Notes under the pieces: generated by a model
The model's database searches: none
What the model was told of the DNA's origin: nothing
Seen by the model: the letters and a program-made list of their open reading frames with translations, nothing else
Shown here: positions 1 through 7,536 of the stretch, piece after piece
Position numbering within the stretch: position 1 is the first letter of the stretch
Layout of the letters: each line of letters begins with the position of its first letter
Position numbers and translations under genes: made by a program
From: DASUBV01 sp035763085
Lineage (GTDB): Bacteria; Actinomycetota; Actinomycetes; Streptosporangiales; Streptosporangiaceae
Direction of reading: 5' to 3'
DNA: 20,729 bases
Assembly (NCBI GenBank): GCA_035763085.1
Contig: DASUBV010000405.1
Span: forward strand, 1 to 20,729

Positions 1-363
<363 letters not shown>

Positions 364-540
364 ATGTCTATATGCAAGCCGCGATCACGCCCGGAGGCGA
401 TCCGCGATCTGCTGACTAGAGAAGTGCCTCTCGGAACGGCAAGCCGAACCTTTGAGGCGATCTTGGCAAAATCGTCTGAGGCTGGGCCACGAATGACGCC
501 AGACCTCTATTGACGAGGATGTGCATGTGCACTGGCTTTT

Positions 541-566
541 AGCACGCTGTTGAGTTCTCAAGGAGC
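541..566 (-). promoter_or_regulatory. Conserved actinobacterial rrn leader element
   Basis: On the minus strand this reads CTTGAGAACTCAACAGCGTGCT, followed by AAAAGCC. I recognise the string from actinobacterial pre-16S leaders and 16S-23S spacers, where it is linked to rRNA processing and antitermination. It lies about 180 bases upstream of the mature 16S end and downstream of both promoters, as expected. The exact role is from general knowledge, not visible here. Confidence 0.6.
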
Positions 567-616
567 GGACGCACACCATCGGAGGCCGGTCAGGCCTTGT
601 CCGGGGCAACCCTGCT

Positions 617-645
617 AACTTACCGGGCGATTCAGACCCTGTCAA
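617..645 (-). promoter_or_regulatory. rrn promoter P1 (proximal)
   Basis: On the minus strand a perfect -35 TTGACA (640-645) and a -10 TAAGTT (617-622) are separated by exactly 17 bases. This is a strong housekeeping-sigma promoter of the actinobacterial rrn type. Transcription would start near 610, giving a leader of about 245 bases before the 16S. Confidence 0.8.
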
Positions 646-801
646 GTCGGTTCACTCGACTCGATCTGCCTCGCTACTCACTGTACTGCCAGCTTACCGC
701 TCAGCAGCGCTTCCCGTTGCCGGGTTGAGCTGGGAGAGTGATCCGCTGACCCCGCCGTCCGGCCCGCCTTGCGGCGTCCCGTTCGCTCGGGGCAGGACGA
801 A

Positions 802-830
802 ACATTAGACAGCCCGCGGGACCCCGTCAA
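802..830 (-). promoter_or_regulatory. rrn promoter P2 (distal)
   Basis: On the minus strand a -35 TTGACG (825-830) and a -10 TAATGT (802-807) are spaced by 17 bases. It lies 185 bases upstream of P1 with the same orientation and spacing, which supports a tandem-promoter rrn operon. Confidence 0.72.
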
Positions 831-1153
831 ATCGGAGCGGGGCCCGGATCACCCACCCGGGCACGACCCTGCCGCACGGCCGTGTCGGACTTTCGAACGA
901 CCGCGCAGGTGGGAGCCCTTCCCGCTGCCGCGCACCGGCAAACCTCACGGCCGGAAAAATTCTTCTGGCCGTCCTGAAGCTCCAGCTGGGTCCCGCGGCG
1001 GAGCCCCCGGATGACTTCCGGCCGCCGCGATGCCGCCGACCTGGTGCGCCACGCACGAGCCCGCGCTGGCGAGTCACTGGAGGACCGCTGGCGCGCTCCC
1101 GGCAGGCGCAGGCACCCGGCCGCCAGGCACCCGGCCGACGTGATGCCGGCCGG

Positions 1154-1525
1154 TCAGGCTCCGGCCATGATCCGCAGGATGACCGTGCGGCGGGTGGATC
1201 CGGCCGCATCAAGGACGGCACCAAGCTCGTCGTCGCGCAGGTACTCGGCTACATCAACCAGCACGACCAGCGGGCCGCCGTCGGCCGCGGCCGACCGGAG
1301 CACTCGCTCAACCTCGGCCTGATCCCGGCGCAGCGACTCCGGCGATGGCACCGTGAGCAAAATCTCACCCGCCTCGGGCGGCAGCAGCCTGCCGTCCTCG
1401 CCGGCGGGCAGGTGCTCCAGCACGACCCGGCCGTCGGCGACCGCGGCAGGCGTGTCCTCGCGCAGGTGGGTGTCTACCGAGCTGCCATGCGGCAGCTGGA
1501 CGATGACCTCGGCCTCATGTGCCAC
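1154..1525 (-). CDS. Hypothetical protein, 123 aa
   Basis: I do not recognise this protein. The frame has strongly G/C-biased third positions and a globular composition: alternating strands and acidic helices, with no signal peptide or membrane segment. The C-terminal half contains a very hydrophobic strand (PLVVLVDVAEYL) and a second one ending VILRIMAG, which suggests a small alpha/beta fold. The start is GTG at 1525; an overlapping ATG two bases upstream is out of frame, and there is no strong ribosome-binding site. It follows the endonuclease-like gene on the same strand after 71 bases, but a perfect palindrome lies between them, so co-transcription is uncertain. Its downstream neighbour is the rrn promoter region. 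Confidence 0.6.
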   Translation of the reverse strand: MAHEAEVIVQLPHGSSVDTHLREDTPAAVADGRVVLEHLPAGEDGRLLPPEAGEILLTVPSPESLRRDQAEVERVLRSAAADGGPLVVLVDVAEYLRDDELGAVLDAAGSTRRTVILRIMAGA

Positions 1526-1578
1526 ATGGCGAGCCTATCCCCGGGCTGGTCACTCATGTGGTCATGCCCGTGTTCATG

Positions 1579-1602
1579 CCGTGACCCGCACGCGGGTCAC
1601 GG
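1579..1602 (-). terminator. 24-bp perfect palindrome over a stop codon
   Basis: The arms CCGTGACCCGC (1579-1589) and GCGGGTCACGG (1592-1602) are perfect complements with AC at the centre. The TGA stop of the gene ending at 1597 lies inside the right arm. There is no U-tract, which is common for actinobacterial hairpin terminators. It could instead be a protein-binding palindrome between the two genes. Confidence 0.5.
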
Positions 1603-2580
1603 CCGCCCCGACGGGTCGGCCTCGGTGACGTCGGCGGGCCGGTACTCGACGGTCACCGGCAGATGGTCGGAGACCTGCCGGGTGAGCTCGGTGTCGGTGA
1701 CGTGATGCGCTTTCAGCGCGCCCGTTACATGCCGGGTCACCCGGATCGCGTCGATGCGGCGGGCGACCCCGGCCACTCCGTACCGGTCGGTCGCGTAGTG
1801 CCCGGCCGTCGGCTGCCACGGCGCGCGCAGCACGGCCGCCGCGTCATGCAGCCCGCCGGCCCACAGCACGTCCCCCGGCCGCCGGTCGGCCCAGTGCCGG
1901 CGCTGCCCGTTCTCGTCGTAGTCCCACTCGCACTGATGGATCAGGTCGTCGAACCAGGCGACCTTCTCGTAGGGGTCGCACGGCTCATACAGCTCCCAGC
2001 GCCCGGTGGACTCGTCATAGACGCGGTCGGCTGACTCGGTGTTCCAGTCGGCGCCGATCAGCAGCGGGAGGCTGCCGCGCGGCCCGGTCAGCGTGGCCAC
2101 CAGCCGCTCGTTCTGGTCAGCGCGCAGCAGCCGCCCGAACGGCGTCCCGTGGAACGCCGCGTGCCGCACCAGGCGGCCGCCCACATCCAGGGTGACCACG
2201 GCCAGCGAGTGCCAGAAATTCCCCCGCCCGATCGTCCGCAGCGAGCCGGTCACCGCCTCGATCTCGCCGCGCCACATCAGCCCGCAGTGGTAGCCGCGAC
2301 TGCCGATCGCCACCGCCGGCTTGCGGACTCCCGCGGGCACGCCGGCGCGTAGTACCAGGCAGCGCATGCCCACGTCGTCGGCGAGCTGGTGCAACCGGGT
2401 ACCCACCGTCCTGCTGTCGCTGCCGCGGATTTCCTGCAGCGCGATGACGTCCGGGCTGAGCTCGCGGATGGACTCGACGACCTGCTGATAGTGCGTGCCG
2501 TCGGGGTCATCCCGGAACAGGTCCAGGACGTTGTAGGTCGTGAAGAGGACGGAATCGGGCGAAGTCCTGGGCAGAACCAC
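1597..2580 (-). CDS. Endonuclease/exonuclease/phosphatase family protein
   Basis: This 327-aa protein has the signature blocks of the DNase I-like metal-dependent hydrolase fold in order: an N-terminal strand with TYNVLDLF (Asn17), VIALQEI with the metal-binding Glu50, GADWN in the middle (the D-x-N motif), and near the C-terminus VSDHLPV with the catalytic Asp-His pair (about 305-306). Family members cleave phosphodiesters in nucleic acids, inositol phosphates or lipids, so the substrate cannot be assigned. No signal peptide is visible, suggesting a cytoplasmic enzyme. The start is GTG at 2580, with GGAGG 11 bases upstream, just before the first strand of the fold. The stop codon lies inside a perfect palindrome. 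Confidence 0.85.
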   Translation of the reverse strand: MVLPRTSPDSVLFTTYNVLDLFRDDPDGTHYQQVVESIRELSPDVIALQEIRGSDSRTVGTRLHQLADDVGMRCLVLRAGVPAGVRKPAVAIGSRGYHCGLMWRGEIEAVTGSLRTIGRGNFWHSLAVVTLDVGGRLVRHAAFHGTPFGRLLRADQNERLVATLTGPRGSLPLLIGADWNTESADRVYDESTGRWELYEPCDPYEKVAWFDDLIHQCEWDYDENGQRRHWADRRPGDVLWAGGLHDAAAVLRAPWQPTAGHYATDRYGVAGVARRIDAIRVTRHVTGALKAHHVTDTELTRQVSDHLPVTVEYRPADVTEADPSGRP

Positions 2581-3029
2581 AGCTGTCTGAACCTCCGGCG
2601 GATCACCTGGCTAGCCGGGGCGCGGCAAGGCAGCAAGCGCGCCGGCTGTTCCTGGACACGGTGGTCCGACAGCCCGTGACCCGGTATCGGTCGTCACCTA
2701 CGGTTGCGGCACGTCACGCGCCGCCACAGGCGACATTACCGCCTTTAGCCCGCCCGTGCCCGGCAGCCAGGGCGATCAGCCAATCGGACAGCCAGGTTTT
2801 GCTGTCGCCTTACCGGAATTTCGGCTGACCTTGAGACAGGATTCGGAAATCGCCTGAAACGGCCGCGCCGGAATCCGCTTCTGCAGCTCGATGAGACCGC
2901 AAGGCCACTTCGGGCAGGGCGCTGCCCTGGAGGTACCAGGTACTGACTGGCGCCCGGCGAAGCCAGCGCGCCGCGCCCGTGGCCGGCCCCGGCGCCGGGC
3001 CCGCCTCGATTCCCCTACAGTTGACTGCC
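2581..3029. other. Divergent intergenic region between the nuclease-like gene and ung
   Basis: About 450 bases without a convincing gene. They contain a perfect 6-bp hairpin GGGCAG-GGCG-CTGCCC (2912-2927), followed at once by a GGTACC/GGTACT doublet (2932-2943), and a -10-like TACAGT (3016-3021) just before ung. Base composition is lower in GC around 2790-2870 than in the flanks, typical of a promoter region. I see no RNA gene. Confidence 0.5.
3016..3021 (+). promoter_or_regulatory. -10 hexamer for probably leaderless ung
   Basis: TACAGT fits the actinobacterial TAnnnT -10 pattern and ends eight bases before the ung ATG at 3030. Transcription would begin at or next to the start codon. No ribosome-binding site is visible upstream, which fits a leaderless mRNA. 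No good -35 is seen. Confidence 0.4.
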
Positions 3030-3707
3030 ATGGCCGCACGCCCGCTGTCCGAGATCATGGCGCCCGACTGGGCCGAGGCGCTGCAGCCCGTCGCCCCGCG
3101 GATCGCCAGCATGGGCGAGTTCCTCCGCGCCGAGATTGCCGCCGGCCGTGGTTACCTGCCCGCGGGCGACAATGTGCTGCGGGCCTTCCGCCAGCCGATG
3201 GCCGACGTCCGGATCCTGCTGGTCGGCCAGGACCCGTACCCGACGCCGGGGCATCCGGTCGGGCTCAGCTTCTCGGTGGCGCCCGACGTCCGGCGGCTCC
3301 CCGCCAGCCTGTCCAACATCTTCCGCGAGTACTCCGATGACCTCGGCTACCCGCGCCCCTCGACCGGCGACCTGAGCCCGTGGACCGAGCGCGGCGTCAT
3401 GCTGCTCAACCGCGTCCTCACCGTGCAGCCCCGCAACATCGGCTCGCATCGCGGCAAGGGCTGGGAAGAGGTCACCGAGCAGGCCATCCGTGCGCTCGCG
3501 GGCCGCGGCGGGCCGCTGGTCGCGATCTTGTGGGGCCGCGATGCGCGCAGCCTGGCACCGCTGCTGGGCAGCGTCCCGATCGTCGAGTCGGCCCATCCCA
3601 GCCCGAACTCCGCCGACCGCGGGTTCTTCGGCTCCCGCCCGTTCAGCCGCGCCAGCCGCCTCCTGCAGGACATGGGCGCCGACCCCCTCGACTGGAAACT
3701 CCCCTAA
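3030..3707 (+). CDS. ung: Uracil-DNA glycosylase, family 1
   Basis: The enzyme removes uracil from DNA, the first step of base excision repair after cytosine deamination or dUTP incorporation. The 225-aa product carries the water-activating motif GQDPYPTPGHPVG with catalytic Asp68, and the minor-groove/leucine-loop motif AHPSPNSADRGFFGSRPFSR with His189. Both are diagnostic of the UDG/Ung family, and the length is typical. A GQDPYP rather than GQDPYH variant is, as I recall, common in actinobacteria. The frame stays open 17 codons upstream, but ATG 3030 is preferred because it fits the family N-terminus and follows a -10 hexamer with no Shine-Dalgarno, suggesting leaderless translation. It converges on a membrane-protein gene across a shared hairpin. 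Confidence 0.95.
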   Translation: MAARPLSEIMAPDWAEALQPVAPRIASMGEFLRAEIAAGRGYLPAGDNVLRAFRQPMADVRILLVGQDPYPTPGHPVGLSFSVAPDVRRLPASLSNIFREYSDDLGYPRPSTGDLSPWTERGVMLLNRVLTVQPRNIGSHRGKGWEEVTEQAIRALAGRGGPLVAILWGRDARSLAPLLGSVPIVESAHPSPNSADRGFFGSRPFSRASRLLQDMGADPLDWKLP

Positions 3708-3734
3708 CCCGGCCGGCTGCCGGCCGGGTTAGGG
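3702..3734. terminator. Bidirectional hairpin terminator between ung and the membrane-protein gene
   Basis: A perfect 15-bp stem, CCCTAACCCGGCCGG (3702-3716) and its complement (3720-3734), closes on a 3-base loop. The ung stop codon TAA (3705-3707) is part of the left arm. The convergent gene stops at 3753, so one hairpin can serve both. There is no U-tract. Confidence 0.75.
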
Positions 3735-3752
3735 CTCCGCGGCGCGGCGGCC

Positions 3753-4268
3753 TCAGCGGGCGGCCTGGAGGGCGCGGCGGCGGCGGTTGCGGCGGTCCCG
3801 GCGGTCGCTGCGCACCTTGCTCAGCACCGGGAGCGCGGCAAAGTAACTGCCCGCCAGCGCGATGGCGCTGACCCCCACGTCGACCGAGATCCGGCCCTGC
3901 CTGGCCCAGTACACGTCCTTCAGGTCCAGCAGCAGCGCGAACTCGTCCACGATCAGGGCCAGGCCGCTGCCGTAGCTCAGCGCCACGGCCGGGTGCCGGC
4001 GATGCTTGTCCTCGCCGCGCACCGCGACCGCCCCGACGCCGGCCAGCATCGCGATGCCCCACATGTAGTGGTGCAGGTGCTCACCGCCGACACTGAGGTT
4101 GCGGAACGGCCCCTTGCCCGCCCGGATGCTCCAGGTAATCCCGCGCACGCCCGCGAACGTGGCCGTGAACGACAGCCAGCTCGCTAGTGCGCCCCGCTGA
4201 CCAGGATCGAGCTCCGAGTAATAGGCACGCCGCACGGTGATCGGCAGCGGCTGGTGCAGATCGCTCAC
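3753..4268 (-). CDS. Integral membrane protein of unknown function
   Basis: This 171-aa protein has three or four hydrophobic stretches (about residues 27-45, 66-85, 90-113 and 128-150) and an Arg-rich C-terminal tail, so it probably sits in the cytoplasmic membrane with the tail inside. Conspicuous polar residues lie in or next to the membrane: GEHLHHYMWGI, with a His cluster at the start of one helix, and VDEFALLLDLKDVYW in the next. A His plus Asp/Glu set like this could bind a metal or lipid head group, but that is inference. I recall similar actinobacterial integral membrane proteins without an assigned function. The start is GTG at 4268 with AGGG seven bases upstream; an overlapping ATG two bases before is out of frame and runs straight into TGA. 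Confidence 0.75.
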   Translation of the reverse strand: MSDLHQPLPITVRRAYYSELDPGQRGALASWLSFTATFAGVRGITWSIRAGKGPFRNLSVGGEHLHHYMWGIAMLAGVGAVAVRGEDKHRRHPAVALSYGSGLALIVDEFALLLDLKDVYWARQGRISVDVGVSAIALAGSYFAALPVLSKVRSDRRDRRNRRRRALQAAR

Positions 4269-4432
4269 ATCGGCACCCTACGCGCCCGGCCGCCGCGGGC
4301 CCGGCCGCGCCACGACGTAGGAGAGCCGGCTCTGGTCAAGCGGGGCTGCCGCCGCCCATCGTGGCCGGCGGGGGCCGGCCGGCCGATTCTGTCGCCGGCG
4401 TAACCGGACTCTGAGCCAGGCCGCCGATACCG

Positions 4433-4444
4433 GGTACGAGTACC
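4433..4444. repeat. Palindrome GGTAC-GA-GTACC in a divergent promoter gap
   Basis: Perfect 5-bp arms flank a 2-base centre, 36 bases upstream of the ATG at 4480 and in the gap between two divergent genes. It could be an operator. With only 10 paired bases it may also be chance. Confidence 0.25.
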
Positions 4445-4479
4445 AGACAGGGGAGCCGGGCTACCTGGGGGTGAACGGT

Positions 4480-4857
4480 ATGAGTCCTGGTACCGATCTG
4501 ACCGGTGTGGACTTTTTGTGGCTGATCGCTCCGGTGGTTCTCGTCCTTTTCGGATGGATCGCCTCGGTGCTATGGGCGGACACGCACCCGGATGTCCGGC
4601 ATACGGCGCCGCCATCGGCGGGCTACGAGCACATCTCCTACGCCCGCACCGACGAGGATGCCCTCGCCGCTGAGTCCAGCATGGCCATGTCGGCCGCCGA
4701 CGAGGAGCCCGCGGGCGCACCGGCTGCGAGCGGGGCGACTGCAGGGGCGGGCGCCACGCGCAGCAGCGCCGGCGGCAGCAGCACAGCCGTCGCCCGGCAG
4801 TCAGAAGGCCAGGCGGCCCGCCAGTCCGCCGCGCCGCGCGGGCCGCAATCGCGTTAA
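4480..4857 (+). CDS. Small single-pass membrane protein, hypothetical
   Basis: The product (125 aa) has one strong transmembrane helix at about residues 10-30 (FLWLIAPVVLVLFGWIASVLW), preceded by a short N-terminus and followed by a long Ala/Ser/Gly/Glu-rich tail with no predicted fold. It looks like a membrane anchor with a disordered tail. I chose ATG 4480 because GGGGG lies eight bases before it; an in-frame GTG at 4471 would add three residues but has poorer spacing. Its stop codon overlaps that of the convergent maoC-like gene by two bases within TTAA. The function is unknown. Confidence 0.65.
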   Translation: MSPGTDLTGVDFLWLIAPVVLVLFGWIASVLWADTHPDVRHTAPPSAGYEHISYARTDEDALAAESSMAMSAADEEPAGAPAASGATAGAGATRSSAGGSSTAVARQSEGQAARQSAAPRGPQSR

Positions 4858-5759
4858 GCCGCCGCTGCCGTCCGGTCCGGCGGGCCGAATCGCAGCTCGC
4901 CGCGGTCGATCACCACGGTGCCGTCGGCCCGCGTCGTGCGGAACTGGGCGGTCCCGCCGCCGGCCGCCGGCGCGCCGCCCGGCTGCCCGTCGCCGAGCCA
5001 GATCGACACCACCAGGGAGTCACCCGGCAGCACGGGCGCGCTGAACCGGCCCGACATGGCCCGGAACCGGGCCGGGTCGCCGTCGCACAGCGCGTGCAGC
5101 AGCGCCCGCCCCGTGAACCCGTAGGTGCACAGCCCGTGCAGGATCGGCCGCTCGAATCCGCCTCTGGCCGCGAACTGCGGATCGACGTGCAGCGGGTTGC
5201 GATCCCCCGACAGCCGGTACAGCAGGGCCTGCTCGGGGCGGGTCTCCTGGACGATCTGGCAGTCCGGCTCACGGCCCGGCGCCTGCCACCGCGAGCCCGG
5301 CCCGCGGTCGCCGCCCCAGCCGCCCTCGCCGCGGATGAACAGCCCGCTGCGCGAGGTCACCAGCGGCTCGCCCGTCGTCGCGTCGGCTGCCTCGCTCTGC
5401 GACACCACCAGGGCACCTGAGCCTTTGTCATAGATCCCGGTAACGGACGAGACCACCCGCACCGTGCCCGCCACCGGCAGCGGCCGGTGCAGCTCGAATG
5501 CCTGCTCGGCGTGCACGAGCTGAGCCCGGTCGAACGAGCCGAGGCTGGCGCCCCGGCGCGGCTGGGCGACGAGCACCCCATAGGTGGGCAGCACCTGCTG
5601 GGCGATGCCCGCGCAGTTCTCGGTGGTGAATTCCAGCTCGCCCAGCGGGTCACCGAGGCCGGCGCCGACGCCGATCGCGTAGAGCAGCGCGTCCGTTGAT
5701 GTCCAGGACCGCTCCTGCGGCTCGCCCGGCACTCCCACGATGCTGTGGTCCAGCGCCAT
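4854..5759 (-). CDS. MaoC-family 2-enoyl-CoA hydratase 2 (double hotdog)
   Basis: The product (301 aa) probably hydrates trans-2-enoyl-CoA to (3R)-hydroxyacyl-CoA. The N-terminal half (about 8-140) is a degenerate hotdog domain with YAIGVGAG and a PLGELEFTTEN-type segment, as in peroxisomal MFE-2 and mycobacterial HtdY/ChsH3-like proteins. The C-terminal half (about 165-295) carries the hydratase-2 motif YRLSGDRNPLHVDPQFA with catalytic Asp186 and His191 and Asn188 between, followed by GFERPILHGLCTYG. Length matches the double-hotdog family. ATG 5759 is preceded by an AGGGGGAG ribosome-binding site. It is divergent from the SDR gene at 6007, with one palindromic operator (5900-5914) between. 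It pairs functionally with the (3R)-hydroxyacyl-CoA dehydrogenase type SDR at 13790. Confidence 0.9.
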   Translation of the reverse strand: MALDHSIVGVPGEPQERSWTSTDALLYAIGVGAGLGDPLGELEFTTENCAGIAQQVLPTYGVLVAQPRRGASLGSFDRAQLVHAEQAFELHRPLPVAGTVRVVSSVTGIYDKGSGALVVSQSEAADATTGEPLVTSRSGLFIRGEGGWGGDRGPGSRWQAPGREPDCQIVQETRPEQALLYRLSGDRNPLHVDPQFAARGGFERPILHGLCTYGFTGRALLHALCDGDPARFRAMSGRFSAPVLPGDSLVVSIWLGDGQPGGAPAAGGGTAQFRTTRADGTVVIDRGELRFGPPDRTAAAA

Positions 5760-5785
5760 CGCTCCCCCTCCCGCTCGCCTGCAGG

Positions 5786-5803
5786 GGCGCTGGGGCCAGC
5801 GCC
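5786..5803. repeat. 18-bp perfect palindrome in the maoC leader
   Basis: GGCGCTGG (5786-5793) and CCAGCGCC (5796-5803) flank GG, 27 bases upstream of the maoC start codon and just before its ribosome-binding site. In the transcript it would form a short strong hairpin. Its function is unknown. Confidence 0.35.
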
Positions 5804-5899
5804 TCGGTTCGTCACAAGCTCCTCAGTCCAGGCGCCGGCGCGCCCTCCGGCTCGCTCCAAGGCGCCTGACGGCGCCTGATGGCGAGAACTCAGGCTATA

Positions 5900-5914
5900 T
5901 AGAACCGTGTTCTA
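5900..5914. promoter_or_regulatory. Operator 1 (TetR-type palindrome) between maoC and SDR-1
   Basis: TAGAACCGTGTTCTA is a perfect palindrome of 6-bp arms around a 3-base centre. It shares the pattern yAGAAnnnnnTTCTr with 12663-12677, 13646-13660 and 13742-13756. It lies in the gap between divergent genes and immediately downstream of the predicted maoC -10, so one site could control both directions. Confidence 0.7.
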
Positions 5915-5916
5915 GA

Positions 5917-5947
5917 ATTATGATCAGAAATAAGCCTGGACTGTCAA
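5917..5947 (-). promoter_or_regulatory. Predicted maoC promoter
   Basis: On the minus strand a perfect -35 TTGACA (5942-5947) and a -10 CATAAT (5917-5922) are spaced by 19 bases, which is long but matches the spacing in the SDR-2 promoter. Operator 1 begins two bases after the -10, over the start site. TATATA at 5896-5901, directly beyond the operator, is an alternative -10. Confidence 0.45.
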
Positions 5948-6006
5948 TCACGAAGACCGCCGGGCAGCGAAGCCAGCAGCAGATTCCGCTGGAGGGAGTG
6001 GTCTGG

Positions 6007-6831
6007 GTGAGCGGACCGGACGGGCCAGGGCCCGGGCGGGTGCTGGACGGGCAGGTGGCCATCGTGACGGGGGCCAGCCGCGGCATCGGCGCCGAGATCG
6101 CCCGGCGGTTCGCGGCCGCCGGGGCGGCAGTGGCGGTCGCCGCCCGGACCACCCAGGCCGGCACGTCGCCGCTAGCCGGGACCATCGGCGAGACTGTCGC
6201 GCAGATCCAGGCGGCGGGCGGGACCGCGGTGGCCATCCCGGCCGACCTGGCCCGGCCGGAGGACCGCGAGCGGCTGGCCGCCGAGACGGCCCGTCAGCTC
6301 GGCACCCCGACGATCCTGGTCAGCAACGCCGCTGTTACCTACTTCACCCGGGTCGAGGACTTCACGCCCAAGCGCTACGCGCTGATGTTCGCCGTCCAGG
6401 TCGAGGCGCCTTTCCACCTGGCCCGGCTGGTCCTGCCGGGCATGCGCGCCGCGGGCGCGGGCTGGATCCTGAACATCTCCTCGGTGGCGGCCCGGCATCC
6501 CGCCATGCCGCCCGGCGCGCGGGCCGGGCTCGGGGCGACGGTGTACGGGATGTGCAAGGCGGCCCTGGAGCGCTTCTCGACCGGGCTGGCCGCCGAGCTC
6601 TACGCCGACAACATCGCCGTCAACGCACTGTCGCCGACGCAGGTCGTGCCGACGCCGGGGACGCTCTTCCACCACCTCACGACCGAGGACAGCCCCGACG
6701 CCGAGCCGCCCGCGGTGATGGCCGAGGCCGCGCTGATGCTCTGCCATGGCCGCCCGCGGGACCGCACCGGCCGGATTACCTACTCCCAGGACCTGCTGGC
6801 CGAGCTCGGCGTCCCGGTCCCGGCCCGGTAG
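6007..6831 (+). CDS. SDR-family oxidoreductase (SDR-1)
   Basis: A short-chain dehydrogenase/reductase of 274 aa. A classical NAD(P)-binding motif TGASRGIG lies near residue 20, followed by LVSNAAV (the NAG-type motif), ISS with the catalytic Ser, and VYGMCKAAL with the catalytic YxxxK pair. The C-terminal substrate lobe is ordinary for the family. The frame is open for about 90 codons upstream, but that part covers operator 1 and the promoter region and is not coding-like. GTG 6007 follows GGAGGG (5991-5996) at good spacing; GTG 5998 is too close to it. The gene is divergent from maoC and is followed after four bases by the PHP gene, so the two are probably co-transcribed. The substrate is unknown; a hydroxyacyl-CoA or alcohol of the same catabolic route is likely. 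Confidence 0.88.
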   Translation: MSGPDGPGPGRVLDGQVAIVTGASRGIGAEIARRFAAAGAAVAVAARTTQAGTSPLAGTIGETVAQIQAAGGTAVAIPADLARPEDRERLAAETARQLGTPTILVSNAAVTYFTRVEDFTPKRYALMFAVQVEAPFHLARLVLPGMRAAGAGWILNISSVAARHPAMPPGARAGLGATVYGMCKAALERFSTGLAAELYADNIAVNALSPTQVVPTPGTLFHHLTTEDSPDAEPPAVMAEAALMLCHGRPRDRTGRITYSQDLLAELGVPVPAR

Positions 6832-6835
6832 GCCA

Positions 6836-7513
6836 GTGCCGTCAGCCCGGCCCGATCCGGAACCGGGCCCGGCGCGGCCGGGCTGGGTCCGGCTGGACTG
6901 TCACCTGCACACGGTGGCCTCCGGCGACGCGGTGACCACGCTCGACGAGCTGGCCGAGCGGGTCGCCGCCCTCCGGCTGGACGTCGTGTGCATCACCGAT
7001 CATCACGTGATCAGCGCGGCGCAGGCCGCGGTGGAGCGCGGGATCGGCGCGCGGGTCATCGTCGGCGAGGAGGTCCGCACGCCGGACGGCGACGTGATCG
7101 GGCTGTTCCTCACCGAGCGCGTGCCCTATGTCCTGCCGCTGGCACAGGCCGCCGGGCGGATCCGGGCCCAGGGCGGCCTGGTGTACGCGCCGCACCCGTT
7201 CGACGCCGGCCGGTCCAGCCTCGGCGACGCGCTGGCGCCGCTGTGTGCCAGCGGCCTGGTTGACGTCGTGGAGGCGGTCAACGCCAAGATCGCCGACCCG
7301 GCCCTGAATCAGCGGGCCGCCGGGCTCGCGGCGCGGTTCGGCCTGCCGGGCGGGGCGGGGTCGGACGCGCACGACCCAGGCGGGCTCGGTGCCGCCTATG
7401 CCGAGCTGCCCGACTTCGACGGCCCGGCCAGCTTCCTGGACGCGCTGCACCAGGCCCGGCTCTTCGGCGAGTACCGGCCGCACGCCCCGCGCTACGCAGC
7501 ACCCGGCGGCTGA
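6836..7513 (+). CDS. PHP-domain metal-dependent hydrolase
   Basis: This 225-aa protein has the polymerase-and-histidinol-phosphatase fold: LDCHLHT (His23, His25), CITDHH (Asp55, His56), VGEEV (Glu78), APHPFD (His120) and, toward the end, GSDAHDP. These residues are the expected trinuclear metal ligands, so it is probably an active phosphoesterase. Similar stand-alone PHP proteins are phosphatases or nucleases of unassigned substrate. The GTG start at 6836 lies four bases after the SDR-1 stop, implying coupled translation; the first 16 residues are Pro-rich. Its place in an acyl-CoA gene set is unexpected, as no step of beta-oxidation needs a phosphoesterase. It converges with an acyl-CoA dehydrogenase gene across a repeat-containing gap. 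Confidence 0.88.
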   Translation: MPSARPDPEPGPARPGWVRLDCHLHTVASGDAVTTLDELAERVAALRLDVVCITDHHVISAAQAAVERGIGARVIVGEEVRTPDGDVIGLFLTERVPYVLPLAQAAGRIRAQGGLVYAPHPFDAGRSSLGDALAPLCASGLVDVVEAVNAKIADPALNQRAAGLAARFGLPGGAGSDAHDPGGLGAAYAELPDFDGPASFLDALHQARLFGEYRPHAPRYAAPGG

Positions 7514-7536
7514 GCCTCAGTAACCGGGACCCCCCT

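Larger units (their letters stand above)
364..1153 (-). other. rRNA operon leader and promoter region, no protein gene
   Basis: This stretch of about 790 bases between the 16S 5' end and the next gene holds the rrn leader, a conserved leader element (541-566) and two sigma-70-type promoters (617-645 and 802-830), all reading leftward. Open frames here on either strand have no recognisable product. From about 840 to 1150 I see no promoter, RNA gene or believable coding sequence. Confidence 0.7.

Noticed and set aside
4265..4720. Minus-strand open frame across the 4268-4480 gap
   Set aside because: The Arg/Pro-rich product has no motif, and the frame covers a divergent promoter gap and the start of the plus-strand membrane gene.
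5900..5914. KstR site (sterol regulator)
   Set aside because: The half-sites resemble it, but the centre has three bases instead of two and the other three sites depart further from AAC/GTT. A related but different specificity is more likely.
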